Shown here: one piece after another, positions 13,848-39,417 of the stretch
Position numbering within the stretch: the first letter of the stretch is position 1
Layout of the letters: each line of letters begins with the position of its first letter
NCBI RefSeq assembly: GCF_901709675.1
Contig: NC_051099.1
Location: 4,712,001-4,776,000 of the forward strand
From: Syngnathus acus
Taxonomy: Eukaryota; Chordata; Actinopteri; Syngnathiformes; Syngnathidae
Direction of reading: 5' to 3'
Length of the DNA: 64,000 nucleotides
The notes under the pieces: model-generated
Databases searched by the model: none
What the model was told of the DNA's origin: nothing
What the model saw: the letters and a program-made list of their open reading frames with translations, nothing else
Program-made: the position numbers and the translations under genes

Positions 13848-14569
13848 TCACAGTGCAAGAGTGTCTTTTATCAGCCTTCTCATGGTGGTGCTCACAGATG
13901 TGCCCAGAGAGTCGGTGATCTGGTATGTGATCTTATGGAGATAAGGCTGCACTTCTCTCAAACTGGTGTCAAACACATTGTCCACTTCGGACTGGGTGGG
14001 CATCTTTGGCACGTAATCGTGGCGATTGATGACCTCGACGACGTTGATCACCTTCTCGCAGAGTTTTTCTCCCACTTTCTCTCTGCAGATCTGCCTCTCC
14101 TGCTCGTTTGCTAGGTTGACCACGTTGACTTTGATGTTCCATACCTCCCAGGGAATACACTCATCAGAGAAAGGCCAGCGGGACTTCTTTTTCTGGTAGA
14201 ATTCCAGGGAAATTTGACCAATGCCATCACTTCCGGAAATGTTCAAAGCGTCCTGTAAACAAACACACATGTTGACCCCTCAGGTGGGTCATCAAAACAC
14301 CCTGAAAGGAATATTACCTTGAATTCAACTACAGCTTTTTTGATCACCCTGTCAAGCTCTTCCGAGGAAATTTTGACAAAAGTGAAGTCGATATAGTCAC
14401 AGTCAATATCCACGGTCCCAACTGTACCGATGGAGTAGGTACCTTCCTTTTTATAGTGAAATTTTCCCGTGCTGCGGTGCAGTACAATTGTGTGCAGCAA
14501 AGACAGTATTGACTCTTCAACCTGCCTCGCCTCCACTGTGACTTCAAGAAGCTCCGATCGACAATTCAT
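13848..14569 (-). CDS. atg101: Autophagy-related protein 101
   Basis: Two coding exons, 14569-14318 (84 codons) and 14252-13848, joined in phase 0, give 218 aa, the same length as human ATG101, with near-identity in blocks such as [20 protein letters not shown] and [16 protein letters not shown]101 is a HORMA-domain protein that pairs with ATG13 in the ULK1 complex to start autophagosome formation. The WF finger that recruits downstream factors is present: Trp110-Pro111-Phe112 in KKSRWPFSD. The start MNCRSE is conserved; an in-frame ATG ten codons upstream (14599) is probably not used. The gene converges on zbtb21 and diverges from c2cd2. In human it lies on chromosome 12, so its position inside a chromosome-21-type block is unusual. 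Confidence 0.98.
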
Positions 14570-14619
14570 TGTCAAATCGTTTTTAAAACTCAATCGCATG
14601 CGATAAGTGATGGCGTCTG

Positions 14620-15603
14620 TTTACAAACTACATTTAGCTTTAGCTCGCGGCTAGATCTGTATTTTATTACCTTGACAAGATAAACGGGACAAAGATTTTA
14701 CGACGTATTATAGGATAATATATCGTGTGATTATCCACTGATAATCCAAATTGTTATATTTCTGTCCAGGCCTCTTGTAGCGACCACAAGCCGCCGACCG
14801 AGCTAAATGTTTGCTACAAAAGGTACCGGAAGTCGTGGTGATGATGTCAGTGGTACAGTCTACGGCAAGTCAAGTGGTTCAAAATAACAAATTCAAATAA
14901 AATCTACTAAATGGCCATTTTAAAACCATTTTCTGCAAATAACATCAATGACATATAGTTGCTAAACATATGAACTATGAATAATAAAGCTATGGTAGGC
15001 AACATTTAAAGTTTAAAAGTGTCGCATTGACTTCGCGGTGCATCATGGGAGTTACAGTTTGTGCCACATATCCAAACGGTAACTTCTCGTACCATTACAG
15101 TGCACATACAAACCTACACGAGAAACGGGAGCGGCTCACTGTCTCGCTTCACCTTTAACAAATGTTTCATTGGATCATTTTTTTAATATGAATTGGACAT
15201 CGTCTTCTGGCGCCTCACCGGGGACTTTGGATATAATTCCTTTTAGGGGAAAGTTTTTCAGTCCTCGCTGCTAATGAGCTGGTTACGCGAGCCTTAGCTG
15301 GGATTAGCCAAGTGAGCTAACTAACGAATTCGATGGAGGAGTATTATTATGCAGTCCTGCCTGACACTCAAAATTACCTGCAGCTATGAGAAGAGGAGCT
15401 TGGAAGAACTGTCGCCTTTTTTCCCAATCGGGATTTATCTTCAAAAAGCAACATGGACGTGAAGCATCATTTATTTGGGGCATTGAATGCAACGCGGTTA
15501 TTATAATGTCTTAATTGATTTTGTTTAGAAGCAAAACTAATGATGCAAGGGACACTTTCACTGGAAGTGTGTTAAGGTGTAGACTTCATTTTATCAGCAA
15601 AGA
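14620..15603. promoter_or_regulatory. Shared atg101/c2cd2 divergent promoter region
   Basis: About 1 kb separates the two head-to-head coding starts. At 15040-15057 the minus strand reads CTGTAACTCCCATGATGC, a strong match to the ZNF143/SBS motif common in housekeeping and bidirectional promoters. The c2cd2 5' UTR probably lies between about 15100 and 15603. Transcription starts are not determined. Confidence 0.55.
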
Positions 15604-21796
<6,193 letters not shown>

Positions 21797-23264
21797 CACG
21801 TCCCTCTCCTCCTCCCTCATCGACAACTACCACCTCAAACTTGCCCTCTGTACGTCTTTGGGATTTTTGTCTTCCATTGGCTGGCCAGCACAGCGGGGCA
21901 CCTGCATTGTTTGTGACAAAAAAAAAAAAAACTCTGCAGAATATGAGTCAATCATATCTCAGAGGATATTATTTTGCATGGTTCCTCAATTGGGTTTTCT
22001 GCAGCCTTCTCAAGGCGCTGGTGTGGCCTTGTTAGCAACTAATGGGACGGTTGTGGGCCTTCGTCTCTACCTCCCTGACTTTGAAATATCAACCATCCCT
22101 GCTGTGAACCGTATCTTTTATACGACGGATCAACAGGACCAACGATGAACATGAGAGTGGGCTTGGAGGATTTGCACACTTTTCACGTATCTTTTCTATT
22201 TTGAGTGCAATGACTGTTCCAAATATTCACAAAGGGAGATGATGCATTGGTGCAAGGCGGTGGGAGTGACATGACTACTTCTGGGCACAAATACTTTTGA
22301 CGTATGGTATTTAAACACGACATTTGTATGCATATTGTTATTTCTCTTCACTCTGAGGTCAGTACGTCAGATGTGAGTGATTTGCAAGTCCAGTAACATT
22401 TGTAACATCAAAATTCGCATCAGCCGTGCAATATCAAAGTCAATGTCCAAAATATCCTAAATATAAACTCACCACACTGTTGATAGGATAACACAATGTG
22501 TGCATTTTTTTGTGTGTGTTTTGAACAATGCAAATGTATTGCGTCTTCCCAAAATATTTTTCGTGTACACTAAAATGACCCTTAGTGACTTTCACCCTGC
22601 AACTATGACATCACACTCAGCTACGTTATGTTTCACACAACCAGTTTTCTAGTTAGATCCTCAGCTTCATGGCCGCAGTACCACACATAAAACTACTTTT
22701 TTAACGTCCGGTATGTCAGATGCTGATTGACATCCAACTGGTTGTTTTTGCTTTTTGATGTGAAAGGTGTGTCTGCAGGCTGTTGTAGCTAACTACTGTA
22801 CCTTCCATTTGAATGACTAAGATGTAAAACGATATGCAGTGCTAAGATTGCCTTACAGTAGCTCTGTGCACAAATGCGCTCTAGATGAGAACCTTGACTC
22901 AGCTTTTGGCTCCCATGCCTCATTATAAAGCCTATGCACAGAAAAAAACAGAGACTTCTGCATTTTATGCCATTGAGCATTTCTTGGAACCCATTTGCTT
23001 TTCTTTGTCCTTAATTGTGTAGTATGGCCCTTATCCGATTACAGGCTCCTCTTCCAGCAATGACTCCTGCTTCTTAGAGGTGTTAAATTTTGCTGTGTCT
23101 AGTAACCTGTTTGCACTACGCTACTATAAACCATTCAGTAAACAAAAGGGCTGTTGATTTATTTGTGTGTGTGGGTGTGGGTATCTTCTGTTTGCACAGA
23201 AACAGATCAGCTGTACTAATTCTACAGAAATAACCTGTCAAATCATTAAATTTTCAGCAATAAA
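21797..23264 (+). other. c2cd2: Probable c2cd2 3' UTR
   Basis: No further coding exon recognised after the stop at 21794-21796. An AATAAA at 23259-23264 is the best polyadenylation candidate before the prdm15 promoter. A 161-codon frame overlapping 21663-22148 is an out-of-frame continuation of the last exon without homology. Confidence 0.45.
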
Positions 23265-23489
23265 TACTGATTGCATGATTGGGATTTTGGTATTGGTTGT
23301 AGTTTTTAGATTTACAAGCATATATGGGGTTGCAAAAGTAGTTGTAAAAAAAAAAAGAAGAGAAAACGTGCTTTTTTTCATTATATTTTACATTAGTTTT
23401 TATTTACAATTGTATTTATTATGTCAGTTTTGATCCTTCATAGATAGTAAGGACACAAATGAACGTCCATTGGCGTTATCGTCCAAAAT

Positions 23490-23610
23490 TCAACTTTGCC
23501 TACAACTCCCACAATGCATCAGGCATCTCATTTCCGGTCCTGCGCCGTTTCTGGAGCGGATTGGAACCCGGAGTCAGGATTCAATAAATGAAGTGTCTTT
23601 TGCAGAAAGG
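23490..23610 (+). promoter_or_regulatory. prdm15: prdm15 promoter and non-coding first exon
   Basis: The sequence at 23499-23518 (CCTACAACTCCCACAATGCA) matches the ZNF143/SBS consensus. An ETS-type TTTCCGG follows at about 23530. A likely 5' UTR exon ends at 23610 before GTAAGA and would splice to 24131, one base before the ATG. The motif pair is typical of TATA-less vertebrate promoters. Confidence 0.65.
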
Positions 23611-24131
23611 GTAAGATATTTCACCATCAATCTATGTGCTACTCCCGCAAAATCTCACCACAGTTGTGCAGAAAATGTGTAGCCGATTCTTTTAAATCGC
23701 TGCGAGTTCACCCTTGTCGCCTGCATTGCTGTTTACTGGACACCGAGGCACTGCGACTCCGGTTTGGCGCTTTGCGTCTCCCGTCCATCCGCCATGCCGA
23801 CTGTTCTTTGTTACATTTTTATTCGAGACCAGACCCTGAGATCGGAGTTAAAACCCGGCTACAGTTTGGGAGCAACTGAAATCCTGGATCTACTCGGACT
23901 GCACACGTTAACATGTTGGCTCCAACTATGTCGCTTCATTCATGCTGTCAAAATACTCTTTTGTTTGCGCAATCAATGGTGCTCCATAGCACCGCATTAA
24001 AATATAATTGCAAACCCATCATTTCATTTATATCCGTATAGCCAGTCATTTTCTCTCTCTCTTTCGTTTGACATCTGTCAACTCTTTGGCTTCCTACTTA
24101 CAACGTTGTTATTTGTTGCTAGGTTTACAGA

Positions 24132-30337
<6,206 letters not shown>

Positions 30338-32166
30338 TGAGGTGCTGGTCACCTAAACCTGTTGCTTGTCCAAACACTTTTATGAAATTTCATTTGATTT
30401 TATGAAATGTAAATAGATTTGATCATTGTCACCCAGAGGCCTCTCCAGTGTCATTCAAGTGATTGAATCAAACTGTTAGAATAATCAATTCAAACTTTTT
30501 TTTTTTTTTTTTTTTTTTATAAAAGAACTATTTTTTTTTTTATCCTTACTTAAATGCTACGCTATCCTTATAAATGTACAGTACATGTTATCAAGATGGA
30601 AGCGCTTGGACAGTTTTTATTCATTTGTATGCTTGTTTTAATCATGTGATAGTGGCTCAGTTCTGCATTTTTATCAAACGATGTCTTTTTTTTAACATTA
30701 ATCTGTGTATATTTGTCTCAATTTGCCTGTGAAAAAAAGAGGATGTAAAACCTTATTTTGACTAAAAATATTTCTGTTTTATTAAGAACGTCTTTCCTTA
30801 TGCAGATGGTCAAATGTGTTTGACCAAATCAATGACTGAATTATGACTGCGATGGCGTAAATTAAATTGATTGATTAAATTGATTGAATTAACCAATCGC
30901 ATTCTTTTTGACTGTGACGCACTTGCGTCATTTCGCCTACTGATCCCAGAATGCATTGCGCCTTCCCTATTTCGACCCAAAGGTGCAAATACCAGTATTC
31001 AGATTTTTCCTTCAACATCACGCTTGCAGTGATTTTAGAACCTGAAATTATTTCTCGATTAGGACAAGTTCCTCTTGACGACATAAAATCAAAGTACATA
31101 AATGAAGTCGACGATTTCAAGCCCAACTATCGCTTGACAAGATCTAATGGAGAATCCCTAAGACGGTGAATATGATGATGACCTAAAATGTTTTTTATTT
31201 TTGTTTTTATTGTGTTTATTGTGAATTTGTATTTTAACCATATCTTTTTCTGCTCAAGTGCGTGGAGTGTGGTTTTTTTCCTCACCGCTTGGTGGCAGTA
31301 GCGTGCTGAAGACAACAACCTCACGTCACTACGAAGGTATTAAATCTAATTGCAAATAAATTACAAAGAATTAATGTAACTAAAGTGACAAGTGGATGAG
31401 TCTGATATACAATACATGTTTAGTATTTAGCATTTTATTTGTAACATCAAAGAAGGAGATATGGAAAACAATATAATATTAATAGTTTTATGTTTTCTGG
31501 GGGAAGATCGAGTGTGGAATTGTTAATTTGAACTTGATAACATAAACGCAATGTGAAATAAATGATAATGTACATACAATCAACTTGTGAACATAGTCTC
31601 AGATTTTTTTCCCCCTCAATTTTTCAATTTTTTCTCATATTGTCATAATTTAGTCCTGTTAACTGCCTGCTTCTTTGTACATATTGCTGGCACATTTGAC
31701 CAGAGGCAACAGCGAGAAAGTAACTTGATTCTCACTGTTGCTGAGCTTGAGTACATTGCGCAAACCGGGTGACTGTTATCAGATGACCCCTCCTTGTTCT
31801 GCCAACTTTCCGGCCTACATTGACACAAGATTACGTATGTGAGATGACACATTCTTGATTTCACTGACTATGAATATATTTTCCATTTGACCACCAGAAA
31901 TAAGAGTATATCTGGATTTGTGGCCTTCATGGTGGATCCTGTGAACGCTTCCATTTGTGCATGATGCTGTCAAAGCAGGAAATGATGTCACAGCAGGAGG
32001 CTCAACCCTCTTTTACACCTGAAGAGAGGGAGAGGCCAGGCTGGGTTAGACAAAAAGAAAAACAAGGAAGTGCTCACAAGTAGCTCAGTTTGGTTGATCA
32101 CTCGTACACTTTGTGCCGGGGAGAAAAGAGGAGTTGATCCCTTCCAGTTGCTTTGCCAGCACGGAT
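30338..32166 (+). other. prdm15 3' UTR and prdm15-ripk4 intergenic region
   Basis: The prdm15 3' UTR probably occupies the first 0.5 kb, with an ATTAAA near 30861-30866 and long T-runs at about 30496-30540. The rest holds the promoter-like patch at 30915-30960 and the ripk4 5' flank/UTR. No coding exon is supported; the 72-codon frame from 30951 has no family resemblance. Confidence 0.5.
30915..30960. promoter_or_regulatory. Orphan promoter-like motif cluster
   Basis: TGACGC-ACTT-GCGTCA forms a perfect 6-bp inverted repeat at 30915-30930. About ten bases later, 30940-30960 reads CTGATCCCAGAATGCATTGCG, close to the ZNF143/SBS core. No annotated gene starts nearby. Confidence 0.45.
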
Positions 32167-35100
32167 ATGGATGATCCCGATTTACCGTATGGGAATATGG
32201 GACTGCTCAGGACCTTTGATTCATCTGAGTTCTGCAGTTGGGAGAAAATTGGCTCAGGTGGATTTGGACAAGTATACAAAGTCCGGCATGTTCAGTGGAA
32301 AACATGGCTGGCTATCAAATGCCCTCCTTGCCTTCATGTGGATGACAAGTAAGTCTTGGAGTGATGTCATCAAATCTCATTTCTGTCATTGAATAAGATT
32401 AGAACTGAATGACATTGAAAATTAATCTGATATGATTTTTGTTCCTCTTATTGGGATTTAAAATGTGTGTTTTTTTCCTGCAAGGTTTATTTATTTATTT
32501 TAAAAAGCACAATCAATAAATTCATCTGCATCACCAAAACAATCCGATTTATACATAAATATTTTTGGTTTTATAGGCTAGGCTTATGCTAAAAAGATAA
32601 CCATGAATTAATATTAAAGACAGTTTATATAAAGACAGTTTATCTACTTCAAAATGAGTTATTAATTAAAGTTTAATACAACAACAAAACTTTATGGCAT
32701 AAACCAGTAAATCATAAACCAGTAAGTCATAAATTAGACAATGCAAACAGTGACTTTATCATTTCATCTTTCCATGTCTCCCAAAACAATATGTGAACTT
32801 TTTAAGCACTGTCTGAATTTACGTAAACACTATATAAAGAATTATATAAACTTTACATACAATGTATATATTTTAAACCAATTGTAGCCTTTGTGATTTG
32901 AAAACTGCATTCTACTACTATGCAATGTTTTTTTCCACTGTTCACCTTCATGTTGGTAAAAATATTCTTCCATTCTAGAAATGCAAATTTTCACCTTTGT
33001 TTAAAACGGATATAATCAGCCGTCTATCCAAAGGAGGGGTTGTTTTGAAAATGACGTTGCCCAAATTTACTCAACAATGCAAAGTATGTAAATGGTGTGG
33101 AATTAACATCTTAAAGCCACCAGAGCAGCTGTTGATTCAGTCTCAACTAGTTTGCAGGCTAAATATAAACGACCTAATGTGAACTACAGCCACAAAGACA
33201 CTATTTTTAATTTTTCTTGTTACTGCATTGGCACGGAAACAAGAGTTCTTATCCCATTAATACAAATACTTAATCAATGAATTGATGTTAAAGAGACACA
33301 AACGCTCATCCATAGTGTATAAATAGCAAAACCATTTTTAATTTTGAAAATATGATTTAATTTATGTGAGCATTAGAAATGAACTGTTACTTTGCACACA
33401 TCAACTCACAGATCACTAAAGTGAAGTGACGATTTTAGTACACTTCCCCCCCAAGGTTGTGGCGCAACTCCCAAGCTGAACCCGAAGCCAAGATGTTATC
33501 AACCCTAAACATCTCCAAAGTACATATTCAGGACATTTAGCCTGCTCCTTCACTGACCTGCAAAAGACTCAAAGGCACCTTTTGTGCTGCTGCCGCTGCT
33601 GTGTGACACACACAATAATAGAAGCTGTAAAACCAGTCCTACCGGGCCTGTTGGGAACATTGTTTGGTCCTGTTTGCAACAAGTGAAAGATTGGGCAACA
33701 AGTCAATGCCCATATTCTTATATAATGCCTGAACATTTTTTTTCTGAGAGTTTGCATTATTTTATTTTCATGTATTTTACACTCAACAAGGAGCAATCAT
33801 TAATTGGACACAACACAAGTATGCACGTCAATGAAAAGATTACATAAACTGTCTGTATTTAGTCGGTGTTATTTTGTTTTTTTCTGACTTTCAAGCACTC
33901 TGTGTGTCCTTTTTTTAATCTTTTGAGACACCTGTTGATTTATGTTACTCGAGTGGTCAGCTTGATTCAAATTAGAATCCTAGTTTTGTAATAATCATCT
34001 GCATGGTAGACAGTTCACAAGTGAGAACAAACAGGACAATTTTTAGAAAATTCCAAATGTCTATGATTAACGTCATTGATGTCTAAAGACGGATTGGATG
34101 CTAAAAAAAAAAACACCAGACAACTGTAATTTTCCTGGTATGTTGCTTACGCAAATGGTTGATGCGCCATTATTGTTACTGATTATCAGTTGCTAGGCAG
34201 AAGTTGCGTGCCAACTGATTAAAAAAATGCCAGTCATGCTTGGTAAGCTGCTTCAACTTTGAATCATTAGCTGAGACAAGGAGAGCCATCTGAAACATAT
34301 GAGTTATAAATATCATTATTGATATTCTAAATTTCCCACCTTAGGTTTCTAAATTCAATCTGAAGCTTCTATCATTTCACTAAAGGCAAAATTCCCACTC
34401 AGGTACTTTGGTCTTTCCCACGCATTCCAAAATCACAAAAATTTATCTTTATCTAAAGCCCATTAAGAGGTTGTATTTTTAAAACGGCGTTTGCCTGAGA
34501 TATTTGCTCTGAGTGCATGAATTGTGTTGCAGTGATGTCAACGGGGCCAGCGGGTAGATAACGGCAGCTTAGCAAAGGTTGAGCAACACGAAACAGGAGC
34601 GTTCACTCACCTGCAGCATTCCAGGCTCATTTGGAATGGGCTAAAAAATGTGCTTAAAAAAAAAAACTTCTTTAGTCCCTAAATTTGAAAAATAATTCAA
34701 ATAAATCTTTATCATTTTATTTGTTCAGGTTTCATAAAACAATTAGTATATGCAAACCACTTATCTTGACACATTATGCATAAAAAAATAAAACAAGCAT
34801 TTATATGTATTAAAAAATAAAGCACCGACTGAAATTAACTGAATTATATTTATTTGTTCGTTGTTTCATTCTTAAAATAGTTTAAAAGTGTACAAGGTCT
34901 TGGCTCCAAGGTTAATGCTAGTAAACATTTACCCTAACTGTTAATCTAGTCAGCATGACATGCAGGCTCCTGACATTTGATTTGGGCCTGAAGTTAAATA
35001 TTATAGGTCAGTGAGCAAAGCATGAGCCTCCAAATGATTTGGTTAATGTTTTCTAAGAGGCTCACTCAAATATGTGATTAAAGAAGATGAACATTGCACG

Positions 35101-38100
35101 TTTGTTGACTTAAATATCGATTAGGATTATTCAAACAACAGCTTGGGAAAAAGATGGTTTATGCTGATGGATATATTTGAACTCTCTTTAGGTTACATTT
35201 TTCTTTTAGATACCAATAAAGCAGCAATGAATGAATATTTTTTTCTAGCTAGCAATTTCTAATGTGGTCTTCCATTTTGTTATTTGCTCAGGGAACGGTC
35301 AGAGCTGCTGGAAGAGGCCAAGAAAATGGAAGCAGCCAAGTTCCGATACATCTTGCCTGTGTATGGGATCTGCGAGGATCCTCAGGGTCTGGTGATGGAA
35401 TACATGGAGACGGGTTCCCTGGAAAACTTGCTGGCTACGGAGCCGCTGCCATGGGAGCTCCGCTTCCGTATCATCCACGAGACGGCTGTGGGGATGAACT
35501 TCTTACACTGCATGAACCCGCCCCTGCTCCATCTGGACCTGAAGCCTGCCAACATCTTGCTGGATGCCCACTACCACGTCAAGGTGTGATATCCACTTAT
35601 TGCATATCAAATCATTTGATCATAAATATTTTTGAACGGGTCAAATTGTGATGGCCCCGTCAGATCCAATAGTGCGTCAGATCATCATAATACAATTTTC
35701 CATGATAATTTCATATTTAGCACTTTTTATTTTTATTTCTTTATTATTATTATTAATTATTTTTTAACTTTTTTATTTGAGGCTAAAATCAAAGCATTGT
35801 AATTTCACAAATTAATGTTTAAAAGAATAACTCAAACACAAAACTATTCACATACTTATTTACTACTTGCATTCCATCAATGCACAATAAAATGTTTTTA
35901 TGTTTTAAATAAATGATAAATAAATAAATGATGTGCCTGTGATTAAGTTAACTTGTTTTCATCCAGGAAACTACCCGTTAATTTGACCCTGCCTTGCCTT
36001 TCCTGTTGATCCGTTTGAAAATGACGCCCATCGCATTGTCTTTTTATTCTGAGCAGCTCAATGGAAATGAATGCAGTAGGCGGGAAGCATCCATTTAACT
36101 GTAATAGCTGCATGTAAACACCTCTTCCAGGCTTGTCCCTACAGGATTCCTTTAGTTCCTGTGACTGTCTATGCGTGTGTGTGACTGTGCGTGGGCGTGC
36201 TCATTCTGAAGGACCAGCCTCTCCTGCATCTGCTGCATGCTGGGACATGGCCCCTGGAGCTTTGCTGCTCCTCTCCTATGAGATGGGTACTCAGGGTCTT
36301 CTTGCTAAGGTCCCTTATCTGGTCTCTTCTCTTTCTCACAGATATCAGATTTTGGCCTGGCTCGCTGGAACGGGCTGTCACGAGCCGATGACATCAGTCG
36401 GGACGGCTTCTGCGGTACCATCGCCTACCTGCCACCTGAAAGCATCATTGAGAAAGACAGAGTGTCTGACACTAAACATGACATATACAGGTTGGATTTT
36501 TTTTTGTTTGTTTTTTTGGAAGCCTCGAATAAACTACTACTCTGTCTGTCGTTAAATCCCCATGCTATATTTCCTCCCCAGTTTTTCCATTGTCATCTGG
36601 GGCATCCTCACTCAGAAGAAACCTTATCAAGGTGAGACCAATGTAATACAGAAAAAGTATTCTACCAAAAAAAAAAAAAGATTTTGCTACCATACAATAT
36701 AGTCATCAGGTAATCTATATGAAATGTGTTTTCCCCAAGGAGAGAACAACATCTTGCAGATCATGGTGAAGGTGGTGAAAGGGGCGCGTCCAGATCTTGG
36801 TGCAGTGCCGCGGAGCCGTCCTACTGCTTGTACTGGCTTCCTAAGTCTAATGCAACGCTGCTGGGCAACTAGTCCTGAGGCCAGACCCAGCTTCCAGGGT
36901 AAGTTTTATTTTATTTTATTATTTTTTTGCTTTATCTTGTTTTAAAGTGAATTTATTTTATTTATGATTGTTGATTCGTCCAGAAATCACATCGGAAGCT
37001 GAAGCTCTGTGTTGTAAACCTCAAGAGGAGCCCAAGACTCCGACTTTGCCAGAGTCCGAGTCTACTTCCTGTGACGGGCTGTCCCTTCACCACAAGGTAG
37101 GGGAAGCAAGAGCAACTAAATGGTCATTATAAATAAATGTAACATGTAAAACAATTTAAAAACACTTTTCACAGGTATGAGGGTTATTTATTGTCAGCAT
37201 CTGTTGTTTAAGAATGTGTGGATGAATGAATATAATTGTCTTTATTTTTTTCATGGCTAAATGTCAGTTTATTTCCTGAGTGAATATTTGATTAGAACAG
37301 TGACGTGGCCAAGGAAGAATGTTAACTGATTGTTCAGCCTGTCTGCTCTGTGCACTGTTGATTTTGTGACAAGACAAATATGGTGCCCCAAAGCCCAAAT
37401 TGGCAGTTATTACTGAATATTTATCAGTCTGTTCAAATGAAAGATTCTGAATTTAAATATAGGTCATTTTCAAGTGAACTACAAATATTAAAATAAACGT
37501 GGCCTTTTTCCGCCATAGCTTGAAAGCAGCTCTTGATCTTCTGCTCTATTCTCTCCACAGGTTAAAAACGATAAGCAAGCAGTTCGTCCGGTCTCGGCCA
37601 TGTTGCCCGAAAAAGACTACAGTCTGTCCGAGCTGTTGACCCAGGTGGATTCTGGAATCTCCAGGAGCTTTGATCGACTGAAGGAAGAAAATTGCCGCAG
37701 CAAAGAGAATACTTGCAAGAGATTGTCTGGCATGTCCTCCGCAGATTCAGCCTTCTCTTCGCAAGACTCTATAACGCTCTCTTTTGAGAAGGAAAGCACC
37801 ATCGGTAAGAGTTGACCTTAAAGTCAAAGGACGAATAGCAGCTAATGTTTTTAAACGGTATCTTCTTTCCACTCTGTAGATTCTGCCGAGGTTCACAAAA
37901 GGAAGTTATGTGACGCCATCAGAACCAAGGACATTGCGAAGCTGATGAAGATCCTCCAGCCGCAGGATGTTGACCTTCGCCTCGACGGAGGAGGCAGCCT
38001 CCTGCATCACGCCGTCACCTTGGACAATGAGGAAGCCATCAAGTTCCTTTTGTTGAACAACGCCAATCCCAATCTCGCCAACTCGCGGGGCTCCACCCCC

Positions 38101-39066
38101 CTCCACATGGCCACCGAGAAGCACTTGAAGCCACTGGCGGAACTTCTGCTGGGTCGGCGGAGCACCAACATCAACGCCAAGGATGAGGATCAGTTCACAG
38201 CTTTGCACTGGGCGGCCCAGAATGGCGACGAGGCCATGACGCGCCTGCTGCTCGACCGCGGGGCGGCCATCAACGAGACCGACGGTCAGGGGCGAACTCC
38301 CGCTCACGTGGCTTGCCAGCACGGCCAGGAGAACGTCGTCCGCGTGCTGCTGAGCCGCGGCGCCGACGTTCGAATCAAGGGCAAGGACAATTGGACGGCG
38401 CTGCACTTCGCCGCCTGGCAGGGTCACCTGGGAATCGTGAAACTCCTGATAAAGCAGGCCGGCGCCGACGTCAACGGTCAGACGACGGACGGACGCACGC
38501 CACTGCATTTCGCCTGCCAGAGGGGGCACTACCGAGTGGCCCGAATGCTAATCGAACTGAAGGCAGACATTCACATGAAAACCTTGGAATTAAACACGCC
38601 CTTGCATGTCGCGGCAGAAACCAGTCACACCAGCACATCCCGCCTCCTGATCAAACACCACGCGGATATCCACGCCGAGAACAGCCAAGGATTTACTCCT
38701 CTCCACTTGGCCTCCCAGCGAGGTCACCTAGCCACAGTCAAGATGTTAATAGAAGAAGGGGCCGATCCTCTGAAAGTGACCCGGGCCCAACGCAGCCCCT
38801 ACCGCCTGGCGGCAGAAAACGGACAGTGTGCGGTTCTGAAAGAACTCTTCCTTCACTGTCCAGATGGGGGTGCTCTTTCAAATGAGCTGGAACCGGAGCC
38901 ATACTTGCCAGAGGACTTAATTAGCAAAGGTTTGGCACCGCTTGAGCCCGAGCAGCCAGCAGAGTCAGTCAAATCACTTCAGAGGAGAGTCGTTATTCTC
39001 AAACTAACAGAGCGCAATGACAATCCCCAGGCGACCACCACACAATGTGCACCGGCTTTGTGCTAA
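32167..39066 (+). CDS. ripk4: Receptor-interacting serine/threonine-protein kinase 4
   Basis: Eight coding exons, 32167-32348, 35292-35583, 36342-36490, 36582-36631, 36740-36898, 36984-37096, 37561-37804 and 37880-39066, encode 791 aa (human about 784-832). The kinase domain (about 22-290) is intact by motif: glycine loop GSGGFGQVY (29-37), catalytic Lys51 (LAIK), HLDLKPAN with Asp143, and DFG at 161-163. A Ser-rich linker ([18 protein letters not shown]) precedes an ankyrin array from about residue 430 in the last exon: eight good repeats and a degenerate ninth. RIPK4 acts in PKC/NF-kB and Wnt signalling and is needed for epidermal and periderm differentiation. The ATG at 32167 matches the conserved start. 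Intron 1 is by far the longest. The C-terminus differs from mammals. Confidence 0.96.
32349..35291 (+). other. ripk4: ripk4 intron 1
   Basis: A 2.9-kb AT-rich intron separating the glycine-loop exon from the rest of the kinase domain. No exon, RNA gene or recognisable element was seen. First introns of this size often carry tissue enhancers, but nothing here proves that. Confidence 0.5.
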
Positions 39067-39417
39067 CTGGAAAAAGATGCGTACAAAACTGTTAAAAAAA
39101 TATATGAATGTGTATAGTATTAATTGCCAATGCCCATGTGGTGCTTAGACGATCAATGGACCAGAATATGCTAAACACCTGCTCTTAGCATTTTATGATG
39201 CTTACAAAAGCTTCCATGTAAATGTGTATTTATGACATATAGAATTTACTTTTTTACCCATTTTTTTATTTGCTAGGATAAAATCTGGTATAAAAACTTT
39301 TTTGCACTGTAAATAACTGATTACCTTTTTATTGTTTGAGTCATCATGGATTTTGAAAAGGTTTGACAATGTTCTATGCCTGTTGCATATCAGTGCTACA
39401 TCAGGGATGTCATTAAA
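39067..39417 (+). other. ripk4: ripk4 3' UTR
   Basis: AT-rich, short. The most likely polyadenylation signal is ATTAAA at 39412-39417. Confidence 0.5.

Noticed and set aside
37906-38529. 207-codon frame antisense to the ripk4 ankyrin exon
   Set aside because: A shadow frame caused by the GC-rich, repeated codon pattern of the ankyrin array; no independent features.
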